From Lycorma delicatula (taxonomy: Eukaryota > Arthropoda > Insecta > Hemiptera > Fulgoridae), in the NCBI RefSeq assembly GCF_047948215.1, contig NC_134456.1, positions 62,639,529 to 62,703,528 on the forward strand: a stretch of 64,000 nucleotides of DNA, given 5' to 3'. The position numbers were made by a program, and so were the translations under genes. Under the pieces are notes generated by a model. That model worked only from the letters and a program-made list of their open reading frames with translations, had not been told where the DNA came from and did not search any database. How positions within the stretch are numbered: the stretch's first letter is position 1; every line of letters starts with the position of its first letter. This document shows positions 48,223 through 59,188 of the stretch, piece by piece.

Positions 48223-50374
48223 GTTACAGAAATTCGGTTTTAGAAGATTTTCTGTAAATCCTAACATAGTTCATTTTTAATACAATGAAACTGTATGAAT
48301 TTGTAACGACAAAACGGTGCTGTGTATATTGTTCTTAAATTTCAGTGGTATAACGTAGTAAGTTACATAATACTTTTGTGTGTAATTATTTTTAGGAATA
48401 AAGCTAAACGTAAAAAATAAATAGAATTTATTAAGAAATTAAATCGAAAATATTTGTGCTCTTATATGAACTTAAATATCTGATTGTTTAAAAAGTTGTT
48501 GATTCGTTCTGTAATCTATATTAACTTTACTTAGAACGAGATTTTTTTTGTTTGATGTTATTGGTGGGGAAAAATAACGTAATAAATTATATTCGACTGT
48601 AATAATATTAAATATTATCAGTGATAATATTAAAGTCGATTGTAGGTGAAAATTAGGATCTTCTCCTGTAACTTGTATTGTTAATCTAACTACCTCTTTG
48701 TTTTTGTCCTTTTATCCCTATTTTATTTCATTATCACGGAGTTACTTTAAAAAAAAAAATTTCTGAATTACAGACCATTTTACAGCTTTGTCTTACACCC
48801 ATACTTTTCTCTATTGTATCATTTTCTTTATTTTTGACATCCCGTACTTTAGTCAACTTTCGAAAATCCTTAGAGAAAATTAATTAGCATTACTGATTGA
48901 GAAACGTTTCTCCTGCTTGTTATGAATTTATGAGATCAAGATATATAGTGAGCGTTATCCTGAAGGCATTTACATATCTTATCACTTTATCAAGACTTTT
49001 AAATTATCGTATATATTTTTCTTATTTCTTCCGGCCATTGAAAGGTATTTATCTACCTCCATACGTTCCTAGATGTTTTCATGTTAAGTTGGGTGTTATA
49101 AAGTAAGGTCACTGCCCGTTGTGTAATGTGCTATTAGCAATTTACGTAAACCATTATTGCGTTAAAGTAGATGCAGTGACTGTCTATTTCTAGAGTATAT
49201 ATTCCCAACATATATAAACGTGGATCATTACGTTAGCCGTCTCATTAGTGAGGATACTTCCTGTTTCACCTCCCTCAACGTAATATTTCTCTGTTTATGA
49301 TACCAAGCAATATTTTTTCTAGTAATTAAGATAGTGATTTCTTCAGAATTACTCACCACTTGTAAATCAAAATGAACTTCAAGTCATGAAATTTTAATGT
49401 TCAGTGATTTTTAGGTAGTAACCGTGGGTTTTGTTTTTGTTTCTTTTTTTGTATGAATTTTTAATCTTTAGGTGCACTGCCTTGTATAATAGCTGTTGAA
49501 TATTTAAAAACGTTTTTGTTTCTAATGAGAAAATTATGTGAATAAAATTATAGAATAATGTAAAAAAAAATAAAATATGTATTATTTTCTGTATGCTTTA
49601 GTTATCTTGCAATATGTTGTATAAAACTTAACTACGTTTTCTCTTCATATCATACTAATTTATTTAACTAGACGTCATTACTTTTTCTGTCTTTAGTTAG
49701 TTATGTAACTTACATTAAAAATAAAACGAAAAACACAAAAAAATTATGTTCGTCTATAGTTGATTAGAAACATTTTTTTAGATTCAAATGGTTTTCTACG
49801 ACATAAATTTTCATACTTCTTAATAGACAATTATAATAATAAGTTGAAAAATTTACTAACTTGACTGTTTTATAGAAAAAATTATTTTGTTAAACATATA
49901 AAAATCCGTATTTTTCAAAATTTGGATTATGGATAAATTGAATAAATTATTAATATACTTCCATAAAGTTATTAAATTATTATAATATAATATTTTTATA
50001 TTTCATTTTTATTATTATTATAGCATACATATAAATATATTTCCTAATAAATTTACGGTAATTAATTGCATATTAAAATCATATTGTTATCTTACCGTAC
50101 ACTACAGTATAACCTACATGTTTCTAACATTACTTTTATAATCTCATTCTGATCTAGAACAGAGATGCGATCAATTGCACTAGTTTTTAAGTAATAAAAT
50201 CGATACAAGTTTTTGGATGTACAACAGGAAATAAATAATCGATCCTGTTATCATTTTTATTAATGTTTTTAAATAGTTAAACTATTACATTTTAATGGAG
50301 AAAGTAAATTTATTTGTGAAAGTTATACTTCATATTGTTATTAATTGTAAATTTGAATCTTACACTTTAAAAAC
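48223..50374. other. unassigned AT-rich stretch
   Basis: No gene or repeat family recognised. The ORF at 48897-49106 is compositionally unremarkable. Confidence 0.3.
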
Positions 50375-50590
50375 TTGAATTCTAACAGAATATTTAAATC
50401 TGTAATTATACTGTATTTCCTTATTATAGTTAATTGTACCAGTTTTCGTGTGGGTATTACTCGCTATGCCACCAACCTGCACCTCTTAAGAGATTCGGTG
50501 TGTGTATTTAAAAATGTTATTCCTAAGGACCTAAACATTATGCTAGACATTTTGTACAACCTCCGGAATGAAAATAAAGTCACAAAATAG
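50375..50590 (+). other. unassigned open segment
   Basis: A plus frame with a non-random second half (FRVGITRYATNLHLLRDSVC, FKNVIPKDLNIMLDILYNLR, NENKVTK) ending at TAG 50590. The first half is hydrophobic and A/T-driven. I cannot place it in a family. It may be the C-terminal end of a transposon or host gene, or chance. Confidence 0.2.
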
Positions 50591-53500
50591 ATTCTTAAGC
50601 ACAGTCAAATCCGTTATTGAACTACGCAAATAACATTATCGCTGTACCTCTAAAAATTCCCACATCACTAGCATAGATCCGTTAGTATAACAACACCCAC
50701 AGAATATCATCGGTTCGGTAGCAGTCAAGGATAAAGGTGAAAGGGAAATAGTGAAAAAGAGCGATCTACCCACATAAGGTCGGTGACGAGACGATCAATC
50801 CGACCGCCCTGTTCTGACACGGGACATCGATCCCGTCGGAATTGTTTGGGGATGGAGATATCTGTGTCTAAGGTGGGTGCAGTAATATATGCTGAAACAA
50901 ATATTTTTTCTTGCAAATACTAAAGATAGTCGCTGAAAATGATTGCAGAATTTTTTTTGATAGTCGCTGAAAATGATTGCAGAATTTTTTTTAAAGAAAA
51001 CCGAGAATTTTGTGGCGTATGGAAATATTTGCCCGAAGTGTAACTTTCTATAGTTCTCGTAAATATCATTCGCTGTAATATTTTTGTTTGTTTTTTCCTG
51101 AATTCCATTTGACTTTTTACCTAAATAAGAAGCGGAATCCCCTTTCAACATTTTTCAAAAGATGCGATACAAAAAAAGGATGCATTTTAAAGATACTCAT
51201 GAAACCTAGAAACTATTATTCTTGAGAAGAACAGGAAAAGACCTTCAAGATTTAAATGATACCTTCTTTACAGGCTAAATATGGCTTCATATGACTCAAA
51301 GGATTATAATTTATTTATAAGAAAAAGTCACAAAAAATTATCTTTCTAATAATTACATGAACCATTACTCACATATTGTAAGAACAAATTTTAAGAAAAA
51401 CCTTTCTACTTTGTTAGAAGTAGATTTCAAAAGAACTGGTTCTTTTGAAAATTAGCTTGGAATCACTGCTAAAATTTATCAAAAAATAACGGACTCAAAT
51501 TCATATATTTCAATTAACTTTGATTCATTTAATTAGTGTTGAAAAAATGTAACAATTTGAAATATACTAGATTAAAAAAAAAAACAGGAACTTTGAACTC
51601 CCTCTGTGCATCTTCCAAACTATCGTTGGTTTTGTAAAATATTTTTATGGCAAAAGTAGGCTATTGACCGTTCCATTGCTCCGTGACGAATATTACGTTA
51701 TTTATTTATGTTTTTAATTTTTTTTACAGTAGCCTGTTTATTTCTTATTCTACATTTCATTACTGCAACGTAGAATTGTATTTGTTTACTACCTAAGCAG
51801 TTAGTAATATAGAATAGTTCTTGAGAAAACGCACCATGCTACATATATATAATACGGGTATAATTTAGGTTAAGCTTTCTCATTTTATACTAAATGGTAG
51901 TCCACTTAAGTTATAAATGTTGTAGGCTTTAGATCTCCTTTAACTTTCAAACAATTAAACTCTGAAGTCCCTATTGTGGTTGGGTTCAGTGAGAAGCCTT
52001 CCATCAAAGTAAGAATGCTAACCACTATTCGCTGGATTTTTACATAAAATCTTTTTATATTATTGTTACTATTGCTGTTAAAATATTATTCTTATCTCAT
52101 TCAATTATAGAATTATTCTATCAAATGATTAGTTACGTTATAAATAAATTATTCGGTTTTCTATAATATTGTATTATTATTAAATAGAACTCATTTCGCA
52201 CAAAGTTTTGATTTGGGTTCAAAGTAAAGATTCCACGATTAAAAAATTAAAATCTCCTTAATTATACAAAAATATCTTTGAAATTGGTTTATATTTATTA
52301 TTCTGAATATAAATTTAAAAAAAAACCAATTTACGTGTTATATTGGCGGAGTTAAATTTAGGATTAGTTAAATTTTTTAATTGCTGTAAAATACATAATT
52401 AACAGAAACGTTTACATAATATACGAGTGCAAACTGTTTTCTTTTCTTAAAGGTAACATCATTACCTTATTAGATACATAGGATAATTTATTTTTAAATT
52501 TAGAAAATGGATTTATCTTTCGTGATATAGTGATAAGTATAATAGCTCTTTATTTCAGATTTGCGGAACAATGTACATATTGAAAAGCTAAAGAGCTTTA
52601 TTTAACGTAAGTTTTTTTATACTCGTATGGGTTTAATCGTGCTATGTGACAGTAGTCACACCGCATGGTTAAACCGATATATATTTTATTCACAACTAAT
52701 AAAGTATTTAGCAAGTGTTAAATACACTGATAGGCTAGTAAATTTGCGCGGCATCATTTATTTCCATTTCGCTGTAGAATCGCAACAGCTACTTACTGCG
52801 TGAATTCCTGTCTTCGCTGCAGTATATCTTATGAGCTATCAGTTTCTAATAATAAACTTTATATTAATTTATATTGCTGCATCTTTAATTGCAATGGTAC
52901 ATCTAATGAACAACACAGCTTAGCTGTTCACCACTTTATAAACACAATAATTACGCTTAAATCCTTTTAATTATTGAATATACCGTGTTAAGTGCGTTAT
53001 TTTTAATAACAGTATTTATTCATCAGCGCTCATATTTGAAAATACAGTGTACGACTAAGGAGATGTACTAACCCCCAAGAGATTCTGAAATAAGCATTAA
53101 CAACGTACGCATAAAAATAAAAATTTGTCGTAGGTGACAAATGTACACTAACTAGTCAGCCTTTTGCATTGTCTATGAACTAAACTGTTACAAATTTTAA
53201 TAATTATTCAGAAGCACAAAAAAATTCTTCTGTATTCTCCAGTACCGCCAGGGAAGATTAATAATTTGATTCTAAATGTAAATTTGGTAAAAGAGAATTT
53301 ATTTAATATATACTGATGCAAGAGAACAAACTCTATACGTTTATCTGATGGAGTTTGTTTTTTATATTAACTGTATTTTATTGGCTTTCAACAATTAAAA
53401 AATAAAATAAACTTAACGAGTATATTATTGTTATAAATAATTTTTATTAATTTTAACTATATACATTCTAGCTTGAAATTACAATCCCTTTAACTTCTTA

Positions 53501-55880
53501 ATAAAAATTATTTCAAGGGATATATCTTTGATATTTTTATTTAACGTATCAGATATTTTCTTTCCATGTACTGTTTGGAAAAGTGCTAGACCCGATTTTA
53601 TACTTGTTTTATATATTTTAGTTATTAAAAAAAATTAATACTTAAAAATATAAAACTATTATATGGGTATTATGTTAATTTTTTTTAACATTTTCAAAAA
53701 CGGGAAATCAAGTTTTTTAAGTCCTGTAAAACTATTTTGTGCCAATTCGATTTCATCTAAATGTATTCGCCTTGCATATTATTCCATACTGGAGACTAGA
53801 CTGATTAAAACGTTGTTGCTGATGGAATAAGGTTGGTTATTTATATTTAGATCATTAATCTGCACTTTAATGGTTAAAAAAACTGATTACTAATATTTTC
53901 CGGATGAAAAATTACTTTTAACTAATGGAAAAAAAACATTTTTTTTATCACTGTTGATTTTTTTTAACAATACAATCAGAAAATTTAAATTTATAATTTT
54001 TAGAATGAGTTTTCTCGTCTGGATTATTGCTTTGAGAGTAATAAACATTCTGTAATAAAATAAAAGTTGAGCGTCCGAACAAATTGTGAAAACGGTTTTG
54101 ATAAGGAAAAGTTCTAATGGCTGTACTACAGTTTGTTGAATGAAAACCACTTTACTCCGCTAAAACTGAGTTTTTTTATATTGGTGCTTGAGTACTATGA
54201 AATTGGTTCGTTATAACACCAGAAACACGGTCTTAAAAAATATTTATTGTTAAAATTCTATGATCTTTAATCATTTAAAAAATTAACCGTAACCGTTCGT
54301 CTTTTTGATGTATTGAATTGAATTTTGATGAATTTAACGTTTCTCTAAATTCGTAAAATGGTTTCGAAGAAATTTTTGTTTTATAAAAAATAAAAGATTG
54401 CGGTCAAGATTTTAAGTTTTTTTTAAAATTGGCGTATTTTTTGTCGTACAGAGATTCGAAAATGAATATACGTTATCTGTCACTAAGTTTTAATGATATT
54501 TTTTTAAATTGATTTTATTATAACGTCTGCGTTTTTGTTGAAAAATAATGATAAAATGATTGTTGAGATCCTGAGAGGGTATACCTTCCTTTAACCATTA
54601 AATCATCCCTTAACATTTCCTGCCAAGGTTATTAGTTCCGCTTGTCTGGCATGATGATTCACACACCTGGCGCATTTATTTTCAGTTCTTTTATTTTAAT
54701 ATTGTTAATTATGAACGTATACAATTCTTTTGTTAAAACTCTTTTTTAAATAACTTTTATATTAAGAAAATATACACAGATTTGTATTCTCGACACATTG
54801 TAGCCGATCTGTTGATACATTTTCGCGTTGTTCATTAATTATGAATGTATATTACTTTTTTTTATTGTTATAATTAATTTTTTTGTTTTGTCTTTGTTAT
54901 TAGGCCTAAAAAATTCAATTAATTCGAATTTTTTTTCTTATGTTATTACAAAACTAAAATCTTTTATGTAGTGTTCAGAAAAAATAAATAAACCAATGAA
55001 AAAAAGAAGACCCTTAGGGAATCTATTTATATAAATATCTTCACTTTCACCCCGATCGTTTTTGTATTAAATAAATAAAGAATTGAAATCCTTTTGTTTT
55101 TCGTTATATTCAACAGTTTTACTTTTGCATTCATTTCTCATGAAACAATAAAAAAATTTCACTATATATTTTTTTAATAACGTAACGCTTTTTTGTATAA
55201 AACAATGTAATTGTATGGCATACTGTTAATGAAATTATGTAAAATTGAAAATCAATATTCATGTAGCCTATTTGTTTTTGTCTTTTATTATTATATACTT
55301 TTTTTTTATTACTGACGCTTATTTGCCTCGTTTTACTTTCTCTTTTAAGGGAAGAAAGTATCGTAATTAAAATATTTTGCTCTAGTCAATTTTCAGTGTG
55401 ATGTACGCAGTAAGTCGTACTGTGAATTACGTTTATTTTTTTTTTAATTTTCTTTAATTTGAGAAAGAGAGAGAAGGAATGTGAGTGTGTTTGGGTGTGT
55501 GCGCGCGCGCGAGTGTATGTGTGTTTTGACGATGGTTTGGTTATTAATAAGCATAAAATCAACTTTAGGTAAATTCATTGTATTAGCCCCAGTTTTTCAA
55601 AACTAAGTGGTTAAGTTTCTTAATAACAGAATAAATTATATATTTAATTTATTGAAAACTTTTCAAATGATTATTTTTTCCGATTGTCAATGATGAAAAT
55701 TATACAATAAAACGAATTTAACCAGATTTATAAAGTTACGTATTAACATCAAAATATTATCAACTACGTATAATCCGTCACCAGTAAGTAGTTACTATCG
55801 CTTTTGCTACCGTTTTATTGGTACAATATATTTACTAAATATATTGTATATTTGTAATATATTGTACAGCTAAAGTTCTA
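50591..55880. other. unassigned AT-rich stretch
   Basis: Notable local features only. A 30-bp direct tandem duplication (unit TGATAGTCGCTGAAAATGAT then TGCAGAATTT) lies at about 50926-50994. There is also a (GT)n(GC)n run at about 55483-55527. A GC-richer patch near 50755-50850 has no recognised domain. No convincing exon seen. Confidence 0.35.
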
Positions 55881-56126
55881 GCTGATGTCGAAGTCGAAAG
55901 TTCTAAGGTTCAAATCCTAGTAAAGGCAGTTACTTTGATACGGATCTGAATACAAGATTGTGGATACAAGAATATAAGTTCTCTGTGGTGGTTGGGTTTC
56001 AATTAACCTCCCATCTCAGGAGTGGTCGACCTTAGACTGTACAAGACTACACTTCATTTACATTCCTACGTATCATCCTCATTCTTCCTCTGAAGTAATA
56101 CCTTACGGTGATTCTGGAGGCTAATA
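55881..56126 (+). repeat. tRNA-derived SINE, family 1, 5'-truncated copy
   Basis: Enters at GTCGAAGTCGAAAGTTCTAA, just before the B-box region (GGTTCAAATCCTAGTAAAG). It then follows the family through GATTGTGGATAC, TGGTGGTTGGGTTTCAATTA and CACTTCATTTACATTC to GGAGGCTAATAATTAG. The A-box half and the palindrome are missing. Confidence 0.8.
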
Positions 56127-56402
56127 ATTAGACAAATCTAATTCATAAGACAAATAATAATTTGTCATTATGAATATATATAAATACATATGTATTATAT
56201 TAATGATTATTTAAAATAAACCAAATAAAGCACCCAGGAGTGTTTTAAATCGATATCAAAATATAGCTGCACAGACATACAGTAAAGTTATAATTTTTAT
56301 AAAATAAATTCTGGACTTAAATTGATACTTAATCAATAACTACTTTTTTAAATATCCTTAAGTGTTATTAAAATAATCATATTAAAAAATTTCCACTGTT
56401 TA
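56127..56402. other. short unassigned stretch
   Basis: No feature recognised. Confidence 0.3.
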
Positions 56403-56450
56403 ATTGAATCGAACTGTTTAATATAAAAATATTAAACAGTTCGATTCAAT
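56403..56450. repeat. perfect 22-bp inverted repeat with 4-nt loop
   Basis: Arms 56403-56424 and 56429-56450, loop AAAA; stem motif TTGAATCGAACTGTTTAATA. Confidence 0.9.
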
Positions 56451-56663
56451 GACTACATTCTAAATAAGATTACTATGCCTAATGACTTAAGTACGATATC
56501 TTTAATAGTTAAAAAGTTAGAAACGAGGAAAACCCGAATTCGTAATTCACATTTGATCTTGTATTTTGTAGAAGTAAACGGAAAAATCTAAAAATTAGCT
56601 TCAAAATTATGGTGTTTATATTAATTTAACTGATATTTTAGTCTATATAACTGGGTTTAATTG

Positions 56664-56715
56664 GCGCGCGCGTGTATGTGGGAGAGAGAGAGAGAGAGAG
56701 AGAGAGAGTGAGAGA
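56664..56715. repeat. compound (GC)n(GT)n(GA)n microsatellite
   Basis: GGCGCGCGCGTGTATGTGGG followed by about 15 GA units. Confidence 0.9.
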
Positions 56716-56841
56716 GTATTTATTTTTAATACTTATTCAAATACTACTTCAGTTAAGCTTACTTTTATGTATCTGAGTTTTTTTTTGTACTGATTGTGTT
56801 TTTGTTGGCATTTTAATTACTATTTAAGATCAGAAGATATT

Positions 56842-56870
56842 ACTAATATGACAATTATTGTCATATTAGT
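56842..56870. repeat. 14-bp perfect inverted repeat, 1-nt centre
   Basis: ACTAATATGACAAT (56842-56855) and its complement (56857-56870). Confidence 0.85.
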
Positions 56871-57874
56871 TTTTTCAGCGATGAATCATTTAAGTTTAGT
56901 TCCGCCTAAACATAATTCATTTTCAGACGTGTAAAATTGTTTGTGTCCATTTAAAAACAAAACGTTATTATTTGCTGTTTATAAATAAGTGTGATTTCTT
57001 TAAGGAAATATATTTACATTATATGTTTTTTACGTAGGTTTGTTTGAGGTTCGGTATAATGTCAGTGGGAACCATATTAAAAATACATACAGCTAAAGAT
57101 AAAATTAATTTTATATATATACACGTGCTTAAAAATGCGATTTTTATTCTGAGGATTATGTACGGGAATGATCTCACACTTATACGATTGCTAGTGTTGT
57201 AATAATTATTCGACCTTGTTTGTGACACATTATACTGCCCACATCGAATGGTGAGTTAACAAATTAAGGGATTGACCTGACTTATATAATCATACTTTAT
57301 GCAATTCTTTTATTGTTTTTTTATTCTAGATAACTTGTTATTTATGAAGAATTAATAAGGAAAAATATAAATTTATGTATTACAAAAACATACAGCGTGA
57401 TATTGAATTCAATTTACTGCTGTGTTAAGTATTTTTTTTTTACCTTATTAATAAAAGTAAAACAAAACGATACTTGTATATTTCTAAGTTACTGCATCTT
57501 TGAATACAGTTAGGCTACATGTTTAAATTGTGATAGGTTAGATTTCACTCCACAGACAAGAACATATGGAAGGATACCTGACGGCTATTTTTTTAACCTA
57601 CGTGATGAAACTTAGTGTAGTATTGTTAATATAAGCATTCAGTTTAGTACCGATGAGAGCAACTTATATGTAAATCCTATTTATCAATTATATATGCGTC
57701 TGTATGTGGGCGAGCGCGTGTTTGTAAAGCTTTCTTTTACTTAAATAATTTTTTTCTATCATATTGTGTACGTGCAGTAATCCGTTACTTTGTAATTTAT
57801 TTTATTGATTCTGATATAAAAATAAAAGAATTTGAGAAATAAACTTTTATTTTTTTTTCTAAACTAATCATATT
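56871..57874. other. unassigned AT-rich stretch
   Basis: No feature recognised; the minus ORF at 57019-57228 is not family-like. Confidence 0.3.
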
Positions 57875-58340
57875 TACCGGATGGCAGAAAAGTAACGCCA
57901 CCCTGTAATTTTTTTTATAATTGAGATAACTGGATGCAGTTTGTAGAATTCTTCCTTGTAACTACGGGCTACTTCAATGAACGTATATTCACTCTTTGAT
58001 TTTTGGTCGGGAGAGAGAACTCCAAAATTTCAAATAGGGTGACTGATTATTTGATATATCATTTTAACGAGCTCGATGAGACGAGAAAAATAACTTAAAA
58101 TTAAAGTCTGATCGTCCGATCCAAAATGGCGGCCAGCAATGTGTTTGTTTCAGGTAGCCAAAAATTACGGTAGTATGCTCCCATTTAACTTTTTTGTTAT
58201 TTGAGATATCCTGGATGATTCTGTCTTTGGAAATCTCCGGTAAGAGAGGATAACTCAGTAAACCTCAATTTAGAGTATTCGGCCTTCTGGTTGGGCGGCG
58301 AGCAGGGCGATTCAAAAATGTTAAATGGGATATATGGTCA
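57875..58340. repeat. candidate dispersed repeat beginning near GTAACGCCACCCTGT
   Basis: A moderately GC-rich block starting CCGGATGGCAGAAAAGTAAC (its complement reads ACAGGGTGGCGTTACTTTTC, a typical repeat-terminus look). It continues through TTTTAACGAGCTCGATGAGA and CCAAAATGGCGGCCAGCAAT to TTGGGCGGCGAGCAGGGCG. There is no coding frame and only one copy in the window, so the repeat call is inference. Confidence 0.4.
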
Positions 58341-58369
58341 TGTGTGGTAACCTTAGTTTAATAGTCTTC

Positions 58370-58656
58370 TTTTTGTTTTTCTGTTTAGCCTCCGGGAATT
58401 AACGTTCAGTTATTACTTCAGAGGATGAATGAGTGATGAATGAAATGTAGTCTTGTACAGTCTCAGTTCGATCATTCCTGAGATGTGTACTTAATTAAAA
58501 CTCAACCCCACCGAAGAACACCGGTATCCACGATCTAGTATTCAAATCCGTATAAAAGTAACTAACTACCTTTACTAGAACTTAAACGCTGGAACTCTCG
58601 ACTTCTAAATCAGCTGATTTCGGAAGACGCGTTCACCACTAGACCAACCTGGTGGG
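58370..58656 (-). repeat. tRNA-derived SINE, family 1, near full length
   Basis: Minus orientation: the 3' end (TTTTTCTGTTTAGCCTCCGG) is at the left and the head (CCCACCAGGTTGGTCTAGTG) ends at 58656. The palindrome region is slightly mutated (AAATCAGCTGATTT flanked by mismatches). Flanking GTTTAATAG / GTTTTAATGG may be a decayed target duplication. Confidence 0.88.
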
Positions 58657-59121
58657 TTTGTTTTAATGGACTGTACGAGACAAGCAAATTATATCAAAAA
58701 AATTAAAATTTGAATATTTAAAACAAAGTGGTCGACCATAAATGTCATTACGTTAATTAAAAATGAAAAAGTTGTTAACATCTTTCAAATAAATTTACAG
58801 TCTTGAAGAATTATATTTAATTTAAGTAAATAATAGTTTGCGAAAAAAGTTTCTACAGTTTTATGATGAAAATTGTTTACATTTGTTGTTCATATTGTTG
58901 AAGCGTAAAAGAAAGTATTAGCGTTCATTTTACTGATATGAAGTAACTTCAAAGTCATCCGAAAATTCATAGCGCTTCAAGATAAGCTAACTTGGCGCTA
59001 TGTTTTAATCAAATAATTTTATTGTAAGTTAGATTATGTAATAATAACATCATTGATTTTTCATTTTTATCTGCTTGCTTATTAAAACTATTGTTAGCTA
59101 AATTAAAAAAAAATCTCTCAA
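58657..59121. other. unassigned AT-rich stretch
   Basis: No feature recognised. Confidence 0.3.
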
Positions 59122-59188
59122 ATACTGCCTATACTTTTGTTACAAACTTTATTATTAATAAAGTTTGTAACAAAAGTATAAGCAGTAT
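59122..59188. repeat. 32-bp inverted repeat, one mismatch, 3-nt loop
   Basis: Arms 59122-59153 and 59157-59188 (motif ATACTTTTGTTACAAACTTT). The single mismatch is in the ACTGCCTAT / ATAAGCAGT part. Confidence 0.9.

Noticed and set aside
50375..50590. An endogenous viral fragment
   Set aside because: The second half looks non-random, but I could not match it to any viral or cellular family by eye, so no origin is claimed.
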